Of a stretch of DNA of 33,829 bases, positions 8,027 through 18,845 are shown piece by piece. Under the pieces are notes generated by a model. The model did no database searches, was not told where the DNA came from, and was given only the letters and a program-made list of their open reading frames with translations. Source of the DNA: Myxococcales bacterium (GTDB taxonomy: Bacteria; Myxococcota_A; UBA9042); assembly GCA_009692425.1 (NCBI GenBank), contig SHZF01000048.1, positions 1 through 33,829 of the forward strand. Reading direction: 5' to 3'. The position numbers and the translations under genes were made by a program. Position 1 is the first letter of the stretch. The number at the start of each line of letters is the position of its first letter.

Positions 8027-8461
8027 ATGACCAGCCACCCCTTGATTCGTGTCCGCTCCGGCACGGGGCAGCTGTACGCCGACAACCGGCGCCGGTTGCC
8101 CCGCAGCGCAGTGCGACGCATGCCGCGCGGGACCTCGGCATTTCCGCGCGGCGACAACCAGACCCGCCCGTGGCTGGCCGAGACGGCCGACGAGCCGGTG
8201 CCGCTGGCGCGCGTGACGCTGCCCGAAATCGTCTCCGCCGCGCGCCAGGCCGCCCACCTGCTGATCGACCTGTTGCATGATGTCGGCAGCTACGTGCAGC
8301 GCTGTCGGCGCCGACGCGAGCCGATGCCGCGCGAAATCGTCGACGACATGGGCGATCTGCTCGACTGGTATCTGGTGTTGCACGCAGTCGGGGTGGTCGA
8401 CAGCCGCGGCGTGTGGCTGGCTGACAGCTGGTGGAATCGAACCGAACGCGGGGGGTCCTGA
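8027..8461 (+). CDS. Hypothetical protein, 144 residues
   Basis: I do not recognise this family. The first 45 residues are basic and probably disordered (many Arg, Pro and Ser). Residues about 60-140 are helical, with a hydrophobic LPEIVSAARQAAHLLIDLL and a DDMGDLLDWYLVLHAVGVVD segment. There is no signal peptide or membrane span. It lies 21 bp after rplC and its stop codon TGA directly precedes the GTG start of the next gene, so the two are probably co-translated. The tight packing with rplC and the hem genes argues that it is real. Confidence 0.6.
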   Translation: MTSHPLIRVRSGTGQLYADNRRRLPRSAVRRMPRGTSAFPRGDNQTRPWLAETADEPVPLARVTLPEIVSAARQAAHLLIDLLHDVGSYVQRCRRRREPMPREIVDDMGDLLDWYLVLHAVGVVDSRGVWLADSWWNRTERGGS

Positions 8462-9559
8462 GTGCGTGTTGTTTTTCCGGCGGCGATGGACACCTTTGCG
8501 TGCGTCGATCCCGATTGTGCGTGCCGGTTGGCCTTGCGCGCTGCGCCCCGTGCCGTGACCGCCGCCAAGCCCAAGCTGCCTGCACGCGACGCGGTCGCTG
8601 CCGTAGTGGATGGTGCGGCGTGGATTGCGGGCAGCGCAGGCGAGGCAGGGGTCGCCGGTGCCGCAGAGCATGGATATGGTGATTTTCCGATCGGCGCCGT
8701 CGGGACCCCACACCAGGTGGAACTGACGTTTGACACGCTGTGTCCCGAAGTGCGGCGACTGCTGGCCGCCGTCGAAGAGCCGACCGGCATCGCGGGGTCC
8801 GACGGCGGGTGGCGCCAGGGCCTGCGGGTGTTCCAGCCCGACCACAAGAATGCCCAGGTACGCCTGACGCCGCGCAAGTCGGTGCGGTGGGTCGAGTTCG
8901 AGGCGCTGCGCGAGGCGCTGCTCGACGTGGCGGCAGAGCCGACGGAAACGCTGCTGGCCCAGTTGACGCGGGTGGCCGTCGCCGTCGATGCGGCCGTGAC
9001 CGACCAGGTGCTGTCGACCACCGTCGCCCCGCTCACGCCGCGAACTTTTGTCGCGTTTCGCGCGTTCGTCGAGACCCGGGCGCACGCAGCAGGGGCAGAG
9101 GCGCTCGCCGAATTCGCCGGCAAGACGTTGCCGCTGTGGGGAGCCGACGTGGGCCTCAAGCCCGGCCACCTGCCGACGCTGCTCGATGCGCTCCACGGCG
9201 ATTGGCGGGCGCAGTTGCGGGCGCGCGTGGTGCCCCATGAGCGCGAACTCCTGGCGCCGCTCGACGCGTGGCTCGGAATGCGGCTTTTCGCGATCCCGAT
9301 CGACCGCGACCAGTCGCTCGTGCGCGGCCACACCGAGTTGCTGGAGGGGTTCGCCGTCGGCCTGCGCTACCTCGCCGCGCTGGGCGAAACGCTGGATTGC
9401 GATGCGGACGCGCTGCTGGCCGTGACCGCGCTCGCGCTCGGCGAGCACTTCGTGTTGGACACCGCGCTGCCGTTGCCCGCGTTCGAGGTGCCGCGCGATG
9501 CCCACGACCGCGGTCCGCGCATGGCCGACCTGGACCTGACGTTGGAGAGCCTGTGCTGA
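8462..9559 (+). CDS. Hypothetical protein, 365 residues, N-terminal Cys cluster
   Basis: I do not recognise this protein. It opens with FACVDPDCACRLALR, giving three cysteines in the pattern C-x4-C-x-C that could bind metal. The rest has a mixed composition with long helices: residues about 150-220, a TLPLWGADVGLKPGHLPTLLDAL stretch, and a hydrophobic helical C-terminus ending in DLDLTLESLC. No signal peptide or transmembrane segment is evident. The GTG at 8462 directly follows the previous stop; an ATG at 8486 is the alternative and would still keep the cysteines. Its TGA overlaps the hemC ATG (TGATG), so it is translationally coupled to tetrapyrrole synthesis. A role in haem metabolism is possible but only by position. 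Confidence 0.65.
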   Translation: MRVVFPAAMDTFACVDPDCACRLALRAAPRAVTAAKPKLPARDAVAAVVDGAAWIAGSAGEAGVAGAAEHGYGDFPIGAVGTPHQVELTFDTLCPEVRRLLAAVEEPTGIAGSDGGWRQGLRVFQPDHKNAQVRLTPRKSVRWVEFEALREALLDVAAEPTETLLAQLTRVAVAVDAAVTDQVLSTTVAPLTPRTFVAFRAFVETRAHAAGAEALAEFAGKTLPLWGADVGLKPGHLPTLLDALHGDWRAQLRARVVPHERELLAPLDAWLGMRLFAIPIDRDQSLVRGHTELLEGFAVGLRYLAALGETLDCDADALLAVTALALGEHFVLDTALPLPAFEVPRDAHDRGPRMADLDLTLESLC

Positions 9560-10527
9560 TGGGTGCCAATGGGACCTTGAGGCTGGGCACGCGTGGCAGC
9601 GACCTTGCGCTGTGGCAGGCGCACCACATCGCCGGGCGGCTGGGCGGCGCGGCGGCCGGCGTGGAACTGGAGGTCATCAAGACGACGGGCGACCGCATTC
9701 TCGACGTTCCGTTGCAGGGCCGACTCGACAAAGGGTTCTTTACCCGCGAACTGGAGCACGCGCTGCTCGATGGGCGGGTCGATTTTGCCGTTCATTCGCT
9801 GAAGGACCTGCCGACGGACATGCCGGCCGGTCTTGTTCTGGCCGCCGTGCCGCTCCGGGCCGACGTCTCGGACCTCTTGCTGGTCCACCCGGACTCCCTC
9901 GACCCGACGGCGCCGGGCCTGCCCGTGCGCGAAGGTGCAACCGTCGGCTCCGCGTCGCTGCGGCGCCAGGCCCTGCTCGCCCACGTTCGGCCTGATCTGC
10001 GCGCAACGCTGCTGCGCGGCAACGTGCCAACCCGGCTGCGCAAGTGCCGCGCAGGTGCCTACGGGGCGATCGTTGTCGCCCGGGCTGGCGTCGCCCGGCT
10101 CGGTCTGGCGGCAGACGGTCTGGTCGCGTTCGACCTCGACCCGCACCGCTGGCTGCCGGCGGCGGCGCAAGGGGCGCTGGGCATCCAGGCACGCAGCGAC
10201 GCCGTGACCACGCTCGCCCGGCTCGCCGAACTGGGCGATGCGGCGACGACGCGGGCGGTCACGGCGGAGCGTGGGCTGCTCAAGCGCATCGAAGGCGGCT
10301 GCCATTCTGCGTTCGGCGCGCTGTGCGAGGCCCAAGTTGGTGGATTCGTGCTGCGGGCGGGGACGGCGCTCGCCGACGGGCGTTGGGTGCAAGTCGAAGT
10401 GAACGGTCCGGTCGACACGCTGGTGACGGCCGCGTTCGAGGCCCTGGGGCGCACGGCGACCGAGCCAGCCCATTCGCGGGCCCACCATGCCGAGACCTGG
10501 TATCTACCGGCCCAGGCGTGGGCGTGA
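9559..10527 (+). CDS. hemC: Hydroxymethylbilane synthase (porphobilinogen deaminase)
   Basis: A 322-residue cytoplasmic enzyme that joins four porphobilinogen molecules into hydroxymethylbilane. The N-terminus RLGTRGSDLALWQA, DKGFFTRELEHALL, AVHSLKDLPTDMPAGL, GSASLRRQALL and LRGNVPTRLRK are all family hallmarks. The dipyrromethane cofactor is bound by C248 in EGGCHSAFGA. The ATG at 9559 overlaps the upstream stop by one base. hemD follows after 9 bp, forming the usual hemCD pair. Confidence 0.96.
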   Translation: MGANGTLRLGTRGSDLALWQAHHIAGRLGGAAAGVELEVIKTTGDRILDVPLQGRLDKGFFTRELEHALLDGRVDFAVHSLKDLPTDMPAGLVLAAVPLRADVSDLLLVHPDSLDPTAPGLPVREGATVGSASLRRQALLAHVRPDLRATLLRGNVPTRLRKCRAGAYGAIVVARAGVARLGLAADGLVAFDLDPHRWLPAAAQGALGIQARSDAVTTLARLAELGDAATTRAVTAERGLLKRIEGGCHSAFGALCEAQVGGFVLRAGTALADGRWVQVEVNGPVDTLVTAAFEALGRTATEPAHSRAHHAETWYLPAQAWA

Positions 10528-10536
10528 CGGAGCACG

Positions 10537-11379
10537 ATGGTACACGCACGCGGCCTCGTCGTGTTGACGCGGGCGTCGACCGACAACGCCGCCCTGCGCG
10601 CCCGGTTGCAGGCTGCGGGGTTTGATGTGGCGGAGCTCCCGACGGCTGCGGTGGTGATGCTGGAGCCACCGCCGGACCTGACCACATGGAACCGGCAGCG
10701 GGCCCGCGCCGATGGGGTCGCGCTGACGAGTCGCCATGCTGTCGTCGGGTGGCTGCGCTGGCAGTCCGACACAGGCCCATCGGCCGCTTGCGACCGTGAG
10801 GCGGGGAGTCAGGGCGCCACGCGCGATCCCAGTGGACACCGGCCCCTTGTCGGTTGCGTGGGTGCCGCAACGGCGGCGGCGGCGCGCGCGGCGGGCTTGC
10901 AGGTGGACGTGGTGGCCAGCGAACCCGGCGCGGCCAGTGCCCTGGCACTGGCGCTGCTTGACGCGATCGAGGCGAGGGCGCGGCGTTTATCCCGGCCGTG
11001 CTCGCGGGTTGTGCTGTGGCCACGCGGGCGCGATGCCCGACCCGAGTTGCGTGCAGCGTTGGTCGCGCGTGGGTGCGAGGTCGAAGAGGTCATCGTCTAC
11101 GCCAACACGGAGCCCGTCGCGCCCGCCGCGGCCGACGTGCTGCGCTGTGCGGGTGCCGCGGCGGTCCTGGTCGCGGCGCCTTCGGCATGCGCCCGGCTGC
11201 TCGCCTGGGCACCGCAGTTGGCCGATCGTCGTTTCGTGGCGATCGGTCACACGACCGCCGCCGCCTTGCGCGATCGCCACGGCATCGAACCCGCCGCCAT
11301 CGCGGCCGCGCCCACCGACGACGCCTGTTTTGAAGCGCTGGTTGCGGCCGTCGCCGCCCCGGTTGCCCGCCCTGCTTGA
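10537..11379 (+). CDS. hemD: Uroporphyrinogen-III synthase
   Basis: A 280-residue protein directly after hemC. HemD closes hydroxymethylbilane to uroporphyrinogen III and is poorly conserved, so position is important evidence. The protein has the two-lobe pattern: an N-terminal GLVVLTRASTDNAALRARLQAAGFDV, then a middle VALTSRHAV, VGCVGAATAAAARAAGLQVDV, and a second-lobe VVLWPRGRDARPELRAALVARGCEVEEVIVY, which is typical of the enzyme. FVAIGHTTAAALRDRHGI near residue 230-250 matches the conserved T-A-x-A-L motif. A low-complexity insertion at about residues 80-100 is unusual. GGAG lies four bases before the ATG. Confidence 0.88.
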   Translation: MVHARGLVVLTRASTDNAALRARLQAAGFDVAELPTAAVVMLEPPPDLTTWNRQRARADGVALTSRHAVVGWLRWQSDTGPSAACDREAGSQGATRDPSGHRPLVGCVGAATAAAARAAGLQVDVVASEPGAASALALALLDAIEARARRLSRPCSRVVLWPRGRDARPELRAALVARGCEVEEVIVYANTEPVAPAAADVLRCAGAAAVLVAAPSACARLLAWAPQLADRRFVAIGHTTAAALRDRHGIEPAAIAAAPTDDACFEALVAAVAAPVARPA

Positions 11380-11395
11380 CCATCCGGAGGTTCCC

Positions 11396-12712
11396 ATGTC
11401 GTTGCGCTCTCCAGACCCGACCCCGTGGACCCGCGCTGGCTCGGACGCCTGGGTCGCGCGGGCCACCCGTGCCATCCCGGGCGGCGTCCACAGCCCAGTG
11501 CGGGCGTGCAAGTCGGTCGGCGGGCAGCCGCTCTACTTCTCCCACGGCGCCGGGGCCCACCTGTGGGACGTCGATGGCCAACGCTATGTCGATTGGTGCC
11601 AGTCCTGGGGCCCGCTGCTGTTGGGCCATGCGCACGCGGACGTGGTACGTGCCGTGTGCGACGCCGCCCCGCGCGGTCTGTCGTACGGCGCCTGCCACCC
11701 GGCCGAGGTCGAGTTGGCGGAACTGATCGCGTCGGCGTTCCCCGGCGCGGAGATGACGCGGCTCATGTCGTCGGGCACCGAAGCCGTGATGACCGCGCTG
11801 CGCCTGGCCCGCGGTGCGACGGGGCGCCCGCTCCTCGTCAAGTTCGAGGGCGGCTACCACGGCCACTCCGACGGCCTGCTGGTCAAGGCAGGGTCGGGGC
11901 TCGTGACCGGCGCGCAGCCGGGTGCCGATGCGTCCAGTGCCGGCATTCCCGCTGAAATCGCGGCGCTCACCGTGTCGCTGCCGTTCGCCGACCTGGGCGC
12001 CGTGGACGCGCTGTTCGCAGCGCACGGCGAGCGCATCGCGGCCGTCATCATCGAGCCCCTGCCCGCCAACAACGGCCTGCTCGTGCAGACGCCGGCGTTC
12101 CTGCACGGCCTGCGCAGCGTGTGCGACCGCTTTGGCACGCTGCTCGTGCTCGACGAGGTCATCTCGGGTTTTCGCCTGCACTTCGGCGGCTATGGCGCGC
12201 TACACGGGGTGCGGGCCGACCTGACGACGCTGGGCAAGATCGTAGGCGGCGGCATGCCGATCGGCGCGCTCACCGGCCCGGCCCGCCTGCTCGAGCTGCT
12301 GGCACCGGCGGGTCCGGTCTACCAGGCCGGGACGCTGTCGGGGAACCCCGTGTCCGTCGCCGCCGGCCTCGCCACGCTGCGCATCTTGCGCGACCAGCCC
12401 GACGTGTACGCGCGCGCCACCGAGGTCGCCGCGCGCCTGTGCGACCGGCTCGACGCCGGCGGCCTGCCCTGGCTGCGGGCCACGCGGGTGGGGTCCATCG
12501 TGTGGCCGTATTTCGCCGAGGGACCGTTGCCCGATCGCGCCGACACCATCGCGCCGCCGGCCGTCGAGCGCTACAACCGCATGTACGCCGCCGTGTTGCG
12601 CGCAGGCCACTACTTGCCACCGTCCGCCTACGAAGTGATGTTCGCGTCGGCCGCCCACGAACTGGCCCATGCCGACGACCTGGCCCGCACGCTGCTCGAC
12701 GCGGCCAGCTGA
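11396..12712 (+). CDS. hemL: Glutamate-1-semialdehyde 2,1-aminomutase
   Basis: A 438-residue PLP enzyme that makes 5-aminolevulinate in the C5 pathway. It has IPGGVHSPVRACKSVGG at the N-terminus, MSSGTEAVMTALRLARG, KFEGGYHGHSDGLLVKAGSG, VIIEPLPAN, LLVLDEVISGFRLHFGG, and the PLP lysine K281 in TTLGKIVGGGMPIGA. The C-terminal YLPPSAYEVMFASAAH is also typical. GGAGG lies five bases before the ATG; the frame is open further upstream only as an overlap with hemD. With hemC and hemD it gives three steps of uroporphyrinogen synthesis; hemA and hemB are not in the window. Confidence 0.96.
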   Translation: MSLRSPDPTPWTRAGSDAWVARATRAIPGGVHSPVRACKSVGGQPLYFSHGAGAHLWDVDGQRYVDWCQSWGPLLLGHAHADVVRAVCDAAPRGLSYGACHPAEVELAELIASAFPGAEMTRLMSSGTEAVMTALRLARGATGRPLLVKFEGGYHGHSDGLLVKAGSGLVTGAQPGADASSAGIPAEIAALTVSLPFADLGAVDALFAAHGERIAAVIIEPLPANNGLLVQTPAFLHGLRSVCDRFGTLLVLDEVISGFRLHFGGYGALHGVRADLTTLGKIVGGGMPIGALTGPARLLELLAPAGPVYQAGTLSGNPVSVAAGLATLRILRDQPDVYARATEVAARLCDRLDAGGLPWLRATRVGSIVWPYFAEGPLPDRADTIAPPAVERYNRMYAAVLRAGHYLPPSAYEVMFASAAHELAHADDLARTLLDAAS

Positions 12713-12722
12713 GCGACCTGCG

Positions 12723-13813
12723 ATGGACCGCACCACCCTGCGCGCGCTCACCCACCGCCACGGTGCCGTTGCCTTGTTTGCGTTCGCCGTGGCGCTGCTG
12801 GTTGCACTCGGCGTGTGGTGGTTCGTGTTGTTGCACGGCCGCACGGTCTACACGCGTGACCTGCACGTTGCGCTCCTGGCAACCGAGGCGGAACTGCATG
12901 CTGCGCGCCTGGGCGCCCACCTCGGCCACCTGCCGCCCGGCGCGTTGCCCGGAGACGCGCGCTTCGAGGTGGTGCAGCGGGCGGGACGGCCGCCCGTCGT
13001 GCGCGTGGCGGCCGGCACGCTGCGGCGAGTGGAGGACTCGTTCGAGCGGCGGCGCGGCATGGTGCTGGGCGAGGGCCTGCTGCTGTCGTCTCTGCTCGTC
13101 GCCGTCATTGCGATGCTCTTTCGGCTGGTGCGTGCGGAACAGCGCTTTCGCGACGAGATGCAGCAGTTCCTCGGCCGCGTGACCCACGAGATGAAGACGC
13201 CGCTCGCCGGCATCCGCGCCGTGCTCGAATCGCTGCAGGCGGGACGCATCCCGGCCGACCAGCAGGGCCCCCTCGTGGCGCTGGCGCTGCAGCAGGCGGA
13301 GCGCGAGGAGCACCTGATCCAGAACCTGCTCCTGGCACAGCGGTTGCGCCTGCCGGATCAGCGACTGGCGCGCGAGCCCGTCGATCTGGCGCCCCTACTC
13401 GAGCGCTTCGCAGCCCAGCGCCGCGCCACATTGCCGGTCGGTGCGTCGATCGAGGCGACCTGCCCGGCCGATGCGCGCGTCGTCGCAGACCCGACGGCCG
13501 TGTGGACGGTCCTCGACAACCTCGCCGACAACGCCCTCAAGTATGGCGGCAGCACGCTCCGGCTCGCCGCGAGCCCCGACGCCACGCATCTGGCGGTGGC
13601 GTTCACCGACGACGGCAGCGGCTTCGAGGCCGCCGATGCCGAGGGGCTGTTTGCCCCGTTTGCCCGCGGCAAGGGCGCCGTCGCCGCTGGACACGGTACG
13701 GGTCTCGGCCTACACCTGTCGCGGGCGCTGGCCGTCCGCATGGGCGGCTCATTGCGCGCCGAGAGCCTGGGCCCCGGCCGCGGGGCGACGTTCACGCTCG
13801 AACTGCCCATGAC

Positions 13814-13817
<4 letters not shown>
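12723..13817 (+). CDS. Sensor histidine kinase
   Basis: A 364-residue inner-membrane kinase. It has two transmembrane helices (about 14-37 and 114-136) around a short periplasmic sensor domain of about 75 residues. The HisKA H-box RVTHEMKTPLAGIRAVLESL has the phosphorylated H155. The ATPase domain has an N-box (DNLADNALKYGG), G1 (TDDGSGF) and G2 (GHGTGLGLHLSRAL). It starts 10 bp after hemL, so it may share that transcript. The partner regulator begins 319 bp downstream; a MITE-like element whose left terminus overlaps this gene's stop codon separates them. Confidence 0.92.
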
Positions 13818-14812
<995 letters not shown>

Positions 14813-14823
<11 letters not shown>

Positions 14824-16357
14824 GCGCTTTCACCGCATCTTGATGACGGTCGCCATGGCCTGCGCGTGCGCATGTGGCGGCGGGTCTGGGCCGACGCACA
14901 CGGGAGCCGACGCCGCCTCCGCCGCGGCAACCGATGCGCTCGACGCAGTGGCCCAAGGCCGCGCGGACACCGCTGCGCCGCCGGACTCCGGGGCAACCGA
15001 TGCTGTTGGCGCGGGCGGCCTGGATGCAGACGCCATTCCAGGCAACGACAGCGGACCAGCAGGCAACGACGGGCTCGCTACCCCCGACGCAGGCACGCCA
15101 TCACTGGACGCGGCACCCCAGGTCGCGGCCGATGCGAGCCCGGACACACCCGCCAAGGCCGACGCCGCGTGCGCGCCGGGTCCGTGCGACGATGGCGACC
15201 CGTGTACGGTCGGCGCGGCTTGCACGGGTGGAACCTGCAAGGGCGGCGCGCCGCTCTACTGGCAGGCTGTCGTCGGCGGCCCCAAGGACGACGTCGCCCA
15301 CGCCGTCGTGGCCCTCGGCAATGACGTGGTCGTCGCCGGGCGCACGGAATCGGCGGGTGCGGGCGGCCGCGACGGCTGGCTGGCGCGTCTCGGGCCCGGT
15401 GGCGCCGTGCAGTGGCAGGTGACGGCGGGAGGCGCCAAGGCGGACGAAGTGCTGGCGTTGGTGCCGGACGGGACGGGCTTCGTTGCGGCGGGCTCGACCC
15501 AATCGGCCGGCAAGGGTGCGCGCGATGCGTGGCTCGTCCACGTCGACGCCGACGGCAAGGTGGCGAGCGAGGCGACGCTGGGCGGCACCGCCAACGAAGA
15601 AGTGTACGGTCTGGCCGCGCTCGATGGCGGGTTCGTGTTGGCGGGCAACCAGGAACTGGCGGTGGGCGGCGCTGTGCGCATGTGGGTGGCGCGCACCGGA
15701 CCCGGCGGCAAGGAGGTGTGGTCGCACACGCTCGGCAGTTCGGAACTCGACACGGCGTGGGACGTCGCCGCGCTCCCCGACGGCACGCTCCTCGTGGTCG
15801 GCGAGACGTGGACGGGCGGCAACCAGCACCTGTGGCTCGTGCGGCTCGGCGGCGATGGCAAGGAGTTGTGGCAAAAGGTCCTGCATTCCGATGGCGTCGA
15901 CACGGGCTGGGCCGTGCGGCCGGCGGCGCAGGCGGCGGGGCTGGCGGCCGGCTTTGCCATCGCTGGCTACCGCGAGTTGCCCGGTCCGGGCGGCAGACAG
16001 ATGTGGGCCGCTCGCCTCGATGGCGAAGGCCAGATGCTGTGGGAGCAGTTGTACGGCACGCCGGGTGCCGACGAGGCGAAGGGCCTTGCCGTCGGTGCGG
16101 ACGGCGGCGTGGTGCTGGCGGGCGCCTGGAACGGCAAGGGTGCGACCTCGCAGTTCGGGGTGGTGCGGACGGACGCCGCCGGCAAGGCACTCGGCACTCA
16201 CGTGTGGGGTGGTGGTGGCGCGGAAATGGCGCACGCGGTGGCGGCGGCTCCGGGCGGCTGGGCGGTGGCGGGGCAGATCGGCAATGCGGGCGCGGCGTTG
16301 GACGCGTGGGTGTTTCGGCTGACCACGACCGGAACGACCGCGTGCGGCGCGAAATAG
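14813..16357 (+). CDS. Large lipoprotein with Cys-rich linker and repeated propeller-like blades
   Basis: A 514-residue exported protein. The short signal peptide ends in a Cys-Ala run (MACACACGGG), with lipidation possible at C17, C19 or C21. Residues about 25-120 are Ala/Asp/Gly/Pro-rich spacer. A CAPGPCDDGDPCT segment with more cysteines (about 120-144) is of a kind frequent in myxobacterial secreted proteins. The remainder has about seven to eight units of about 50 residues with the pattern GG-x-x-x-DE-x-x-x-L, G-[FG]-[VF]-[LV]-AG-x-T, then DAWL-x-[RH]-[LV]-x-x-[DG]-G. This pattern is common in beta-propeller or delta-60 repeat-like lipoproteins. It overlaps the regulator by 11 bp, so its expression is probably tied to the two-component system. 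No enzyme motif is visible. Confidence 0.85.
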
Positions 16358-16411
16358 CACACCCAGAATCCAGCAACCAACCTTCCCCGAACGCCGAATT
16401 CTGTTGCAGTT

Positions 16412-16423
16412 CTAGGCGCCTAG
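16412..16423. promoter_or_regulatory. Perfect 12-bp palindrome, possible operator
   Basis: CTAGGCGCCTAG is a perfect dyad in the 242-bp gap before the GFA-family gene. CTAG is usually scarce in bacterial DNA. The site could bind a dimeric regulator, but no regulator gene lies beside it and only one copy was seen. Confidence 0.25.
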
Positions 16424-16599
16424 GAGGTTGGCGGTCAACGCGTACACCGGGCACGTCGAAGCGCCAACCGACGACAGCAACGACGAAATGCGCCGAAGGC
16501 GGCGGATCGGGGACACGCGGTCGATCTTGCATGGCGCTCCCCACGGTGCCACCATCTGCGCCGCGCCGGGTCCGTCTTCGCCGCGGCCGGAGGTTTGTC

Positions 16600-17004
16600 A
16601 TGGTCAAGGGAGGCTGGCACTGCGGTGCCGTCCACTACGAAGCGGATGGACTGCTCCCTACGGTCTACAAGTGCTACTGTCAGTTTTGCTGCAAGATTTC
16701 GGGTGGCGCGTTTCAGGCCGTCTTCGGTGCCAGCGGCTTCCGCGTGACGGCGGGCGCCGACGCGGTGGTAAAGTTCAACGTCACACCGACGTACGACCGC
16801 CACCACTGCTCGAAGTGCCACACGTTCCTGTATGGCCAGGTCACGGTCGCCCCGGGCATTCTGCCGTACGTCGCGGTCGGCTCCCTCGACGAGGGCGCGC
16901 CGGGCGAGGCTCCGACTGAGCACCTGTTCGTGCGCTCCAAGGTCGCCTGGCACGAGATCGGCGAAGGCGGCACGCGCCACGCCAGCTATCCGACGATGGG
17001 CTAG
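16600..17004 (+). CDS. GFA-domain (CENP-V/glutathione-dependent formaldehyde-activating-like) zinc protein
   Basis: A 134-residue single-domain protein of normal length for this family. Zinc ligands are arranged as expected: C8 in WHCGAVHYEA, C25-x-C27-x2-C30 in CYCQFCCKISGGAF, and C70-x2-C73 in HHCSKCHTFLYG. The domain binds two zinc ions in Gfa; most homologues have unknown substrates and are often called aldehyde-activating. GGAGG lies seven bases before the ATG. guaB begins 12 bp downstream on the same strand; the link between them is unclear. Confidence 0.9.
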   Translation: MVKGGWHCGAVHYEADGLLPTVYKCYCQFCCKISGGAFQAVFGASGFRVTAGADAVVKFNVTPTYDRHHCSKCHTFLYGQVTVAPGILPYVAVGSLDEGAPGEAPTEHLFVRSKVAWHEIGEGGTRHASYPTMG

Positions 17005-18510
<1,506 letters not shown>

Positions 18511-18845
18511 GAGGCTGATTGCTCTCCAGCCAGTGACATGGATCAGCGGCTTGCGGCAAACCGGGAAATTGATGGGTTCGCATGTTTCCCCGCGCGCCCG
18601 TGGCTGTGCGACGATTACGATTTCCCATACCGTCCAACGGGTTGGACCCGCCAGTAGCGAGTCGGACTGTGGCATCGTGAGCGTGGCTTGTGGTGCCGAA
18701 GCTTCACCGAAGCCCCGTCGTGACCCATTCACCCCCCGGCTGCGACGGCAAGGGTCTGGTCCTACTCAAGCCCGGCGCAAGCGCGGTCAGGGTCGAAGTG
18801 CCCACAGCGACCTGGGCGGCGTGGTAGACGTCGGCGGCTGTGCAG
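18511..18845. other. Convergent intergenic region, no gene recognised
   Basis: The 335 bp between the convergent guaB and TULIP lipoprotein genes has no convincing coding frame. About 18530-18660 is less GC-rich than the flanks. It contains one clear dyad at 18632-18647, listed separately. I see no RNA gene and no copy of the repeat found at 1791 and 13814. Confidence 0.5.
18632..18647. repeat. 16-bp inverted repeat GTCCAAC-GG-GTTGGAC
   Basis: Two seven-base arms pair perfectly around GG. It lies between convergent genes, about 120 bp after guaB. The small loop and lack of a T-run make it a poor intrinsic terminator; a protein-binding dyad is equally possible. Confidence 0.35.

Noticed and set aside
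15078-16607. 509-codon antisense frame opposite the propeller-like lipoprotein
   Set aside because: Extremely Arg/Pro-rich shadow frame; the plus strand has a signal peptide and a repeated domain pattern.
16428-16919. Possible small gene starting right after AGGAGG
   Set aside because: The TTG follows AGGAGG with no spacing, and the frame overlaps most of the GFA gene in another phase with Arg-rich filler.
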